A DNA stretch of 64,000 nucleotides from Stenopsyche tienmushanensis (lineage: Eukaryota; Arthropoda; Insecta; Trichoptera; Stenopsychidae), in assembly GCA_008973525.1 (NCBI GenBank), contig WACJ01000301.1, positions 124,001-188,000 on the forward strand, given 5' to 3'. The notes beneath the pieces were generated by a model. The model saw only the letters and a list, made by a program, of their open reading frames with translations. It was not told the DNA's origin and ran no database searches. The position numbers and the translations under genes were made by a program. Positions within the stretch are counted from its first letter, which is position 1. The number at the start of each line of letters is the position of its first letter. Positions 10,917 through 22,242 of the stretch are shown here, in pieces.

Positions 10917-13900
10917 TATATACAAGTATTTCCTTTCTTGTTTTGGATCATCTAGGGCTTCTGATTGTGTCTAAGTTAATTTTGCAGTATATAGAGGTTG
11001 AAAATCAATTCGGACCTACAACTCTCAAGTCACTGTCAAAGTAACTGCTGTTCATTTTGAGCTTTCACTATACTAATCGTTTGGTGAAATTCAAATGTCT
11101 GCGCTTATGAACAATAATGGTTGAAATTTGTCAGATAAATATAAAGCATTCAAACTATTATGTTTGGATTCCATTGCGAATATTTCTATCTATTTTGGAT
11201 AAGTATATAACATGAATTAAGTTTACAAATTGTAGCGTAGTTGGTAACGCTTGATCTGGCGTAGTCTTCATTTTTGAACGACGATTTCATTATTTTGAAA
11301 ATATTATTTTCATTATTAATTATCTTTTGGTTCATTTTTAGTTTTTTCTAATTATAAACCTTACAAAACTCATTGTTATTAACTTGTGTATTCAGTTCAA
11401 TGTCTATGGGGAAAAAAAGTAAAATTCATAACATCAAGAATCGATCAGGTAGATTATCACGTGCTAGAAAATATATAAAAACTGGTTTGACTTTGTATAT
11501 ACTTAAAATAGGGAAAAATATGATGAAAACCTAATAGATGTGAATTTACAGTGGGAATTTTGATATAAAATATATTTTAATTTTGAGTTAATATTCATGA
11601 TTTAAATTGAATGTATGACTATCCGGTTTTATAAACAAATTTTGTGTAGTTAATTTTTAAACTTTCTTTAAGGTGTTAAGTCATTTTAGGGTAAGGGAGA
11701 ATCTACAAGTCTGAAATAATAAATATTTGAATGATTGTTTTAAATTAACCACCAACGCACCAGTATAAAATTAGGATAAACTTGGATCGGCAAGATCGAT
11801 CTAAAATATAGCATGTGATGGTATCCTATTTGATTAATGTAAGATAGGATTATTTAAAAAGGAATTTTCGGTAGCAGATGATCTAGGAACGATCAACGAA
11901 AATATCCCCATTTTTTAAATGATATTTTAATGATTGCTGTGAATTTATTCGCATGAATTTTTCAGATTCAGGAAATCAGGAGCTCAAGGAACAAGATGAT
12001 CGACTGAAAATATTAATATTTTGATTCTCCAAAATTTAGTGGCATGATGAAAAATTTAGTCTGATTTTGAACTATTATAGTGCATCAGAGCTGTCAATCT
12101 TAAAAAACGAACGCAATAATAAAAAAATGTTATATTATTCGAATAATTATGCCACTTTAGAACAGTACACAAGGTATTTTATAAACAGATCAGCTTAAAT
12201 CAGCACCAATTATCCACTTTCTTAAGGGATGTTTCCTCCTTGTTGGGCCTAAAAGTGATCGACTTTTAAACATTTTTTTATGCAAAAAGTATTAAATATA
12301 GAATATTGAAATTTAGTGTGTTGATTAGGCAATCTTAATTGAATATAAAAATATTTTTTAAAGTTTGATAAAGTATAGAAGTGGGAGTGGGGAAAGCCAC
12401 GTATGTCAGTGCACGAGCGATGACATTCTTCACCACGGGAGTCCTAAATTCTGGACAGATGATTTCCAATAAAAAAATTAAACATATTTTTACTTTGTAT
12501 AATATTGTCTATCGCTTTGACTATAACCAAGAAAAAATATTGAAAAATAAAAAAATAGTGAGCAATCAAAGAAAAATGTGTATTTTTACCAATATTTTTT
12601 GTAGTTTTTTGTTCTTCAAATAAAACTTTGTAAATATAATTTAGATAATTATAGTCTATACGATGAAGACGTTTATTATACATTTAATTGCCAAATTTCA
12701 TAAAGAATGCTCATCTAGGTTGTTTAGGAGCACTTCCATGAGCTTGGAAAAAGTAGTTTCGAGAAAAATGCGTTTCCTCTCCTCAGCTTCTTCTCGTCGG
12801 TCTATAAATTTGCGAATTTATTTTATATCGACTTGAAATTTACAGAACGTATTTGTAAATGTAGATTCTTTATGATACACGAAGAAAAAAAGTTTTTTTA
12901 TAACCAACACGGTTGAAACGTCCCTTAAGTGAATTAGAATGCGAATATTTCAATCAATTTTCAAACAATTCTGGGATTTGAAAGAAGAAATTTGTCGTTT
13001 TCTAATTTTATTCGCATTCAAAAAACGAAAATTAACGCACTTTCTGACACGAAACATGAACAAATCAAGTTTAGTTTACTCTTTGGGTGGCAAAATAGAA
13101 ATACTACCTAACCATATGCAAATAGAGGTGATTGAAATTCAGTGTGATTAAAATTTGAAAGCAAAATTCATTGAAATTGCAGTTATTTTCACTTATGAAA
13201 GGAAGTCTTCAGTCAGATCCAGCATAAACGATGCTTACCTTGGTTCAGTTTTGACAAGATGAGATGCCAAGTACCAGGAAGAAAATATTAAATTGCCCTT
13301 TTTTATTTATGCACCAGTGGTGGATTTACAATTAGGCGTTTTGGTACTGCGTAATTTAAGGGATCTTAGAAAGTGCTCAAAGAATACGTTCATCCTTTAA
13401 AATACACGATATCCTTATATGCGGCATGTGTCCTGATGCCGCGTAATAGTCAAATTGTAATAGGAAACCGCGCTTATCGAGGGTCGAATGAGTCGTTTTT
13501 GCGGTCCACCTAAACTTATTTTTTTAAATATGGCCCATGTTAGCCTTTTAGTTTGACTGCTCTGTAGTAAATTATCAAGATAAAATAAATAATGAATTAT
13601 TGATTATGTCAATGATCAGTAATCAAATTAATATGAAATCAGTAGTAGAAATTTATTTAAAAAATATAATCTCCTTAAAAGTGCTCATAAAAATATTTTA
13701 GTACAAATGGAATTTTATTAGTAGACTATTTAATGTTTGGTTATAAATAAATATTCGTCGATATAAAACACATTAAAATCTAAACATGGCTTTTTTCCAC
13801 TATGACATTAAATCAGACTTAGTTATTAAGAAGTAAAAACAACCATAAATGGGTGTTATATGATATTTTCGATGAGAGTATATGATCGTTGTTATTGAGG

Positions 13901-14064
13901 TTATTTTGAAATTTTTTTACAGATTTAAAAATACTCAACTATATAATCTATCACAGCAAAAATATAAACTAAATATGCAGTGAAATTCATTTAATACAAT
14001 CATTCAAGTTTAAAATTTTTGCAAAAATTAAAAAATAATCATACGCTCTGTCATACATTCAACC
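10917..14064. other. AT-rich intergenic DNA, little recognisable
   Basis: No exon could be supported. A short richer segment at about 12381-12470 is open on both strands but is not recognised. At 13313-13345 a GTGGTGGATTTACAATTAGG motif resembles the GTGGCGGATTTAC motif at 51047-51065 and is probably a transposon edge. The rest is simple AT-rich sequence. Confidence 0.5.
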
Positions 14065-14070
14065 TTTATT
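14065..14070 (-). terminator. Polyadenylation signal AATAAA
   Basis: A canonical AATAAA on the minus strand lies about 100 bases past the stop codon of the 14171-20502 gene, a normal distance for an insect 3' end. Confidence 0.6.
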
Positions 14071-14170
14071 TTGATTATGAAAATTGACACTTTGAATTTA
14101 AAACATGTATAATTATTATGTATCGATGTAGAGTTTAAAAAATATGTTTTTTTTTGATGTGTTGATGAAA

Positions 14171-17100
14171 TTATGAATGTGATTTTTGCGGTGCAGCCGC
14201 TGTGTTGAGAAGATTTCGTACGGCTGACAATACGGCAATTGGTATCTGAAAAAAGAATTTGCGTTCAAATTAGACAATTTCAGGGTGGATTCAAGTTGAA
14301 AATATGAATTTAAATTTACTTCAAAAATGCTGGTGATGACTCTGGAGAAGTATGAAGGGTGTGCTGGTCCAGATGCGGTTACGTTCGGAGAAATTGATGA
14401 TTTCGTCGTCGCTTCAGTGTTGAAGACCACAGGTTCGTTTGGGAAAGGCGGAACTAGCTCTGAATCCGTTTCCGATTTCTTAGCCGGAAGTTCAGTCTCT
14501 TTCTCGGGTAATACGGCATTCAAGTGAATGTCGTCGGCTGTTGCCTGGAAAAATCAAAGAATTTGATTAATATATAAATCGTACATTAATCAATAATCCA
14601 ACGGAGCCTTCAACTGTATTAAATAGAAAACTTAACTAAAACATTCATAATATAACAGGTTGTTATACATTAAAAACAATCATGTTCTTTTAATGGGTAC
14701 TTCCATTAAAAATTTGGAGCAGTGAGTGGCGACAAGAATACGACGATTTACTCAGGTCATGATTTGGACCACAATGACCAGCAAAGACCGCTCTTAATTC
14801 GCATTAATGGCATAGATTTAAAACATTTTAATTATTGATTATTGATACTATTAGGAAATTCAAAAAAATCTTACGAACAAACAGAAAAAATACGGCATGA
14901 AAGCTTTAGGGCTTTAAATGAGTCAATAAACAATCAAAACAACCGTGTTATTTTGGAAGTTGCAAAGTAAATAATTGGAACAGCGAGTGATCTTGAGAAA
15001 GTAAAGATTTGTTTGGGTCATGAAATGAATAGCAGTGATCGTTAAAGGTCGTTCTTTATTAGTGTTTTTAGATCAAGGCATAAAAATGAATACACAAATA
15101 TATCGTCATTGATACCGTGATCACTTGCACAATTTGATTGCAGATCTTGGACATTCTAATAAGATTAATTGCCATTGCACAAAACCATTGCTTATAGATT
15201 TAAATATGAATCCCATGGAATTTCTATTTGAGATCTAGAAAACAGTTTGAAGTTCAGATCTTTGTCTTTATTGATTTTGTCATTGTTTGACGGAAATTTA
15301 CAAATTCAATATCCCAGTGATTCATGCAAGATACATTTGCTTAAACGATGAAATAATTGCGATTTTTCGTTATGGATGTTCACCTGTTGGAAGTGCGATT
15401 ATGATTCAAAAACTTTCGTTTATTTGATCCGAAAAAAGGATTTCGTAATGATATGTCATGCAATCGCAAACTCTCACTTTACTATAAATGATGACTTGGA
15501 ATGTTCGATTATACAATGATGAAACGCTTCAAGTCCGCAAAAATGTTTTGTTCCTGAAGCCCTCCTGGCAATGATGGTAATACGAATTTGGGAAATATAT
15601 AAAATTGCCTTGGATTAGTCATGGAAATTAAAATGCAGTAATTCGCAAAAACTGGTTTTACGAAACTGGTTTGGAACGACAGATTTTGATTTTTTTGAAA
15701 AAACTTCCTCGTCATTAATGTGCGATACTTATAAACGGTTCAAAAGGCATTTTGTTCGAAAAATAAACATGTCATCGAGCGACATAATTTGATAGTTGCA
15801 ACCGCAAATTTGAATATCAGCATCAAATGTTCGTCATGAATTCTGGCCGAATTGAAACCATCAACCGCAATACATAGATTCAAATGAAAAAGTATGTTAA
15901 TACATATCCAAACATCTCATTATATCACATCAATGTATATGATTTGCTTTCATGAACATCCATATTTATATATTCTGAATCATTATACATGCAGTTAGGA
16001 TGTGAGTCGGTAAAGGGGGTCATTGCAGGACAAAGGCCTTTCCAACTTGAATCTATTGATTTATAATTTGAGCTAATATCTATTATATTATACGCCATAG
16101 ATTGATATTATTTCATCCATATATACATATTTGTGGATTGATGCTACTTTTGAGCAATTTTAAGATGATGGTAATTACTGTTGATTGTAGTGCTGACCGA
16201 CTTTGAAAGTTCAACATTTGACACAGTAAATCATCGCTTCTCTGTCACCAACAAAATGTGAAAAGTAACACTAATACTAAGGTAAGTTTACCGTTAATTT
16301 GTTTATAACAATTCGACTTGTGGCTACAAAGAGTGGAATCTACTGTTGATTTAACACTCGATGCCTTATTTGCTGTGTAAACAACAGCTATTTAACGGTC
16401 TTTCTTTATGAGATTTCCTAGGGCAAATAAATCTTGTGAATGCTTACATCTCAAACGACAAATATTCGATGGATAATCTATGATTGGTGCTAGATATCAA
16501 GCGAAGAAATACAAACATTCGTGTTAAGATGACGTTTTAAATAGGCAAGCTTCATATATTCAAGGGGCTTCAAAGTTCAGCTGCCAAAATGTTAAAAAAG
16601 TGTATTTACGATAGTGTATCGAACTTTTGATCGACTTCTCGAGCCTTCTGCGTTGTCTTCGTTGCTGCGATTTCCGATTACCGCGTTGTTCGGCTACAGA
16701 AATCGCACCAGGGAGGTCACTTGGAGCATAAAACGCTCCAAATAATTAATTTCGACGAAGATCTCGTTGCCGATAGAAGATGGAAACCTTTTTTTGAAGG
16801 GGATGTGATTTTTTACCTTCTACGTGACGTCCAAAATGAGGATTCAAAAGATGGAAAGGGGAGACAATTCAATTATTGAATTATTGGGATCAGGATTTTC
16901 AATAATTTAAGAAATTACATTGATAAATCTGATCAAAAATTACTAATAAGTCCATTTGTTTAATATAAAAAATAACTTGAAGGTGAAAATTTTTTATTTA
17001 TTTAAGAAAAGATAAAAATATTATTCAAAAATAGATAAATAAATCACTAAATATTCAAAAATATTATTTTGAAAATATGCCCGAAGTAACATTAAAGCAT

Positions 17101-20100
17101 CGAGTGTTTCGTCATTTAGTCTGGATCTGATTTTGGATGCCAGGCAACTTGCTGCTGAAAATGCATGCTCAGCCTCCACATTCGTTGGAGATATCGTCAT
17201 CAGATATTTAAATGCTAGTTCGAGTTGATGACCGCGTGAGTTTCCATTTTCGTATAGCACCATCAATGTGACTGATCAAATTCCTTTCTGCTGAGACACG
17301 GACTAAAACTCGCAAAATTCCCGATTTCCCGACAAATGATTTATTTCCGTCGCTGTAGATTAATACTTATGTACTTTAATACTTTGAGGTGATTCGTAAT
17401 TATATTACAGAGGAATACAAAAATTCTGAATCCCGTATCTATTATATTTCATATCGATATTCCCATTATTAGAGTCGAGGTGTAGTAAATACATCATCGG
17501 CAGGGAAAGGTAAATATAATAATTTGAAAAAAATATTTGTACTCTATATATGTATACATTGATTAGACAGTTACTTCAATCTATTTAGGTGCGAAGTTCA
17601 ACTAAAACAGTGACAACATTTTAATTATTCCTTGTGTGGTTGAGCAACATAAGCGGAAACAAGGATTTCCACATTAACACACGGACATCATATGCTATGT
17701 ATAATTAAAAAAAATATCAATGCATACATTAGCATGCAATTTTATGTCAATGCAAAAAGCAGTAGAAATTTTCTAACACACAAACGAGTGATTCATTAGC
17801 AGTACTGTTAGAAAGCTATTAGCGCTGAAAAAGACATTAGCGCATCATTTTAGCACTGCTGTTTGTTTTAATATAATATGCTCAATTAGAAATATTCCAT
17901 GTCAAGAATATCACTCGACTTTTTTACAAATTTCAAGCGTTCAAAGTATTTTTCTATCTGTCTGAGTGGTTCATCGCATGCACTCGCTGTCAATAATATC
18001 ATTAGCCCAGATGTGTCCATAGGATTCTATTAATTAATAATTCAAATTCAAGCTTCAAGGATGGCAAACAACACACGATCGTGGTTAAAATGTGTTTTTT
18101 TTAAAACTTAAAATGCATTAATAAATCACAGACAATGAGGCCATTAAACTGTTGAAGTGTGCAACGTTACGAAAGTTCACTTGATGTTAACAACATTAAC
18201 AAACAAGTCCTACTTATAGGTCAATGGGTATAACTGGGTCAAAATGGATGCATTTCATTCTTCATCTTCAGTTATTGATTTAATTATTTTAACGAATGCT
18301 TTGAATTATTAATGCGAAAGGATCACAAATATTGATCCCATATAAATCATCAAATCAATATTACCTACTCCAAAAGTAATATCGAAGTTTATTTAAGGGT
18401 AAATATCAACAAAATAGATTTTATTGTGTTCCTGCACTCGTATTAAAACGGTTTTGGTTCAAATCCAGATTATGGTGAAAAGCTCATCGTATTTCTAGAA
18501 TCTGAAGAAGTAAACACTAAAACGTTTAATGAAATCGGAAGCTTTGAGTATTTGTAACAATAATATCAGTTAAAAATTATGATAATTACACTATATTAGG
18601 GTGTCCCATAAGTTTGTTTTCGTATTAAGAAACAAATAAACAATAATTTGTATTACTTCAAAATCCAGAGAGTATGAAGGATGAGATAAAACATCCCAGT
18701 CAAATGATAATAATTTATTTCTGACGAGCAAAGACACATGAGGCCTGGCGTTATTGTGATGAAAAACAACTTGCCAACGTTTTCTGGCAATTGCATCCAT
18801 ATTTTGTTGGATAAATACCCCATTCCAGTCCCACCAAAAGCATAGCAAAACGTTTTTTTGGATGTAGGCCAGATTTAGCTACAGTTAAAGCTTCTGTTCC
18901 CTTGGTCCAAGACCGTTTACGTTGGATATTCTTATAGAGTATCCAACTTTCATCTCCAGTGACAAATCTCTTCAAAAAAGGTAGACTATTATGTCGTTGG
19001 AGAAGAAGATCGCATGTTGAAATACGCTGAAGTTTATTTAAGTCAGTCAGTTCTTGAGGAAGCCAGACATCTGAACGATTGATGTAGCCCAATTTTGTCA
19101 GATGATTATGGACGGATGTTCACTATAGGCTATGATTAGATCTGTGTTCATTTGCGAAAGAAACTTATGGGACAACCTAATATATTAATCGTAACACGTC
19201 ACTCAATAAGTTTGTAGGATATTTTTTCGCTTCAAATGTTTTTCTTCTTCATTTGACGTCGATTTTTCGCAATTATTTAAAAAAAATCCTACGAACTTAT
19301 GGTGTGATGTGTTATGTGGAAGACGTGGAAGAAAAGATCTCCAACGTTGGAAGTTGTAAATGGCAAAAATAAACAAAATGTCATTGAACTTAAGAAAATA
19401 ACAACAATTTTTAGAGACTGAAAATAGTCAATGAATATCTTCATCAAGATAAATGTAAGTGTGTATTGTAAAAAGACATCCTGATAATAAAATATTAACA
19501 CTTTTAATGATAAAGATGGCAACTTTGTGGGGAAAAAAACCATCAACATATGCATTTTGAATTAATCAGATCTCAACATAAATATATCGGTGAATTTATG
19601 TTGTAAGTATAATAAATAAATTGCAGGATATTCATGGATCTTTTTACGCGGGTTTCTTTCAATTAGGCGCAGTATAAAATCAGATTTATGCGATTTTCAC
19701 GCAGGAGGCCAATTATTCTAGCTGTTATGCTGTACAATCAATGTCTTTATTTTTAATTTGTTTAATGTATTATAAAATCCATTTAATTGCGGAATATTTG
19801 CTTGTTTCCGGAAAAGGGAAAGGAGAAAGCAGCATTGCGATGGATCGTGCCATAAAATGCATGCAGTCAGTATGCATTTTTTCAAATGTTGCACCTCTGA
19901 CATTCTTCGGACAAAGATTTAAAATTCGCCCACGATTTAATCCTATATTCCAATGCCACTTAATGCGTAATATACCGGTAAAACCGGATATTTGTAAATG
20001 AGACAAAATGAATCATTGTTATACAGTAATTGTAGACGAATTGTTATGATGAAATGCATTTTTTTCGGTGAAGTAATTTGCATGTAATATGCAATTAAAT

Positions 20101-20502
20101 TGTTGTTCATTGCCAATTGATAAAAAATCAAATTTTTCTTAGAATCTGGAATTTAATAAGACTCGGTTTAATATTGTGAAATACAATCAGTCAAACACAC
20201 TATAAAGTTTCTTATTATTCATTGGCGTGGAACGTTTGAAGCTTTTTGCGCTATATTGTATGGCCTTGCAAATGAATAATAAATATTATATTATGGCACT
20301 TGAGTTAAAATGCAACCGGCAATATAAACAAGATCGTTATTGTGTACTGTTGAGATTAATTTCATATTATTTTTGAAGATAAAAGTGTAATTTAAAAGCG
20401 ATTGGTAGTACTTACGCGATCGTCAGGTGTAGGAATTGCTAAGATGGTCACAGCCAAGGATAAGAGAGCCAGCAGTGTCAAGAATCGATTGCTTTGGGCC
20501 AT
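14171..20502 (-). CDS. Small secreted-type protein with Ile-Pro terminal exon (128 aa)
   Basis: Three exons: 20502-20416, 14544-14320 and 14245-14171, all joined in phase 0 with good sites (donors CGC|GTAAGT and GAA|GTAAAT, acceptors TTCCAG and TTTCAG). Exon 1 is a clear signal peptide, MAQSNRFLTLLALLSLAVTI followed by LAIPTPDDR. Exon 2 is polar and rich in Glu, Ser, Thr and Pro, and ends SRVITSIFE. Exon 3 reads IPIAVLSAVRNLLNT then AAAPQKSHS and stop. The junction SIFE|IPIAVLSAV matches the terminal junctions of the other family genes. The mature protein would be about 105 residues, with no cysteines and no known domain. The 5.9 kb first intron contains a mariner, a hAT relic and a tRNA-sized repeat. 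Part of its upstream flank is duplicated at 29048-29240. Function unknown. Confidence 0.78.
16600..16810 (-). repeat. Dispersed repeat (partner 51245-51450, opposite strand)
   Basis: Read on the minus strand it gives CCAAGTGACCTCCCTGGTGC, GATTTCTGTAGCCGAACAAC and CGGAAATCGCAGC, nearly identical to the plus strand at 51338-51400. No coding potential is evident. Class unknown; it could be a SINE- or MITE-like element. Confidence 0.7.
17021..17515 (-). mobile_element. hAT transposase C-terminal relic, copy 2
   Basis: The minus strand encodes YLMTISPTNVEAEHAFSAAS then CLASKIRSRLNDETLDALM and RAYFQNN. This is the hAT C-terminal dimerisation domain (pattern P-x-(S/N)-x-x-x-E-R/H-x-F-S). Flanking it is the shared block found in the other three copies. 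Only the tail of the transposase is present. Confidence 0.85.
18596..19180 (-). mobile_element. Internally deleted mariner with both inverted ends
   Basis: TTAGGGTGTCCCATAAGTTT at the left and the inverted TTAGGTTGTCCCATAAGTTT at the right are near-perfect terminal repeats, with TA flanking both sides. The minus strand encodes mariner transposase pieces: RFVTGDESWILYKN (first catalytic Asp), then VVFHHNNARPHVSL and HPSYSLDF. The usual HHDNARPH is HHNN here, so the second catalytic Asp is replaced by Asn. At 585 bp it is less than half the usual 1.3 kb. Confidence 0.88.
19199..19315. mobile_element. Miniature mariner-type element (MITE)
   Basis: TCACTCAATAAGTTTGTAGG near 19200 and an inverted copy ending at about 19315 flank a roughly 60-base centre. 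A single end of the same kind lies at 41836-41870. No coding capacity. Confidence 0.55.
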
Positions 20503-20994
20503 TTTGTGGTTGCCTTTCTAACGAAGCAAATTGAACGTACTGTGGAGTCTATGGCGAAAATACAGTGAGGTCTTTCACCGCTTTCAATAGAAAATGGCAG
20601 CGAGATGACTTATGCAATGATTGTCATTAAGTGAGGAGCTGATCTATAGAGAATTTCGCTTAGGCAACTCAAAGAAGCCAAAGTTTTCTGGTCTTCGTCA
20701 GACTTCCGAAAGCAACAATGCCCAACTTGAAACTGAGCATTCCGTATGTAACAGGTTGCATTAAGAGTGGAATGATCTTGGTATCTGGTTGCAGGGATCG
20801 TCAACTTATCGATCCACATGCATAGCTCTATATGTAAACATACCAATTATGGATAATAATTTCCTCTGGATTTTATTGGAAAATGCTAGATGATTGAGTT
20901 GAACATTTTTTTTGAGAAGTGGTTTTTAAGTGGTATTATGACCTTCCTTTTATTATATGCATAAATATTTCATAGTCATATCATATATTAGTTA

Positions 20995-22240
20995 AAGCGG
21001 AAAGAAATGTCATTTTTTTGTTATTTGGAGAAAAAAATATTTTAATAAAAGATGTGCAATATTACTCAATTAAATCATTTCCATTGTTATTTATAATCGC
21101 CCTCCACAGATTAGGTAGCTTTTTAATGTCTCTTTCGTAAAATTCGGCCGGTTTTCCACTAAAGTAAGAATCCAAATGATTTTTCACTTGTTCCACAGAA
21201 GTGATTTTTTTTATCGCGAAGCGAATATTCTAATTAATTGAAAAGATGATAGTCTGAAGGTGCAATATCAGAAGAATATGGTGGATGTTGCAGCACTTCC
21301 AAATCCAGCTCCCTTATTTTGTTCTGCGTAATCTTTGCTGCATGTGGTCTTGAATTATCATGCTGTAATATTCTTCTTTGGTTATTAATTAACACTGATG
21401 CCTTTTTGAGCATTTCCGCTTTTAATCCATCTAATTATGCACAGTATAGCTCTGCTGTAACAGTTTGGCCAGATTTTAATAATTCGTAGTGAATTACGCC
21501 AAAAAAAATCCCACCAAACACAAAGGAGGACCTTTTTTAAGGATAATGACGGTCGAGGAGTAGAAACGGGTACTTGATTTGAAGAAAGCCATTGTTTTTC
21601 CTTCTCAGGCTGTTGTAGAGGACCCACTTCTCATCGCCAGTAACGATCCTTTTTAAAATGGATCGGTTTCATACCTGAACAATAGCAATGAACAAATGGT
21701 TATTCGTTGTTTCAAGGGTTCGTTGTGGTACCCAAATTCCCTGTCTATGTTTTTTCCCGGGTCTTTTCAAATGGTCTTTTACTGTCGACTGGGGACAGCC
21801 GATGTCTAGCGATAATTCCTTTATTGTTTTTCGATGATCAGATTCTACCAGATAATTTAATGCGTCATCATCGATTTTTAAAGGTCGTCCTGATTTTGGT
21901 TTATTTTTCAAATCTCTATCACCACTTTTGAATTTTTTGAACCATCTATGGCATTTTCAACTATTCAATATGTTGCCATATGTATCACAGATATTCTGGG
22001 TAGCTTCTTTTGCTTTTAATCCTTTATCGAAAAAAAACATTAAACAAGATCGCAAATGAGTCGAATTTATTTATGGCTTGGACATTTTTACTATGGCTAA
22101 AAAATATAAAAATATTTGAAAAAGTAAGACAAATAACAGAGCTTCAAAATGATATCAACTTTGACGTATTCACTCAACAGCAACCTGAGGCAAATTGACG
22201 GCAAAGGACGCAACCAAAAAAATGACATTTCTTTCCGCTT
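20995..22240 (-). mobile_element. Nearly full-length mariner, frame-shifted
   Basis: Both ends carry AAGCGGAAAGAAATGTCATT as inverted repeats, flanked by TA. The minus strand encodes an N-terminal helix-turn-helix region (KIDDDALNYLVESDHRKTIK, ELSLDIGCPQSTVKDHLK), then QVPVSTPRPSLSLKKVLLCV followed by WWDF, then the last catalytic region near 21270-21300. The 1246 bp length is that of a complete mariner. The frame is broken at several points, so it is not active as it stands. Ends are well preserved, suggesting a fairly recent insertion. Confidence 0.88.
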
Positions 22241-22242
22241 TA

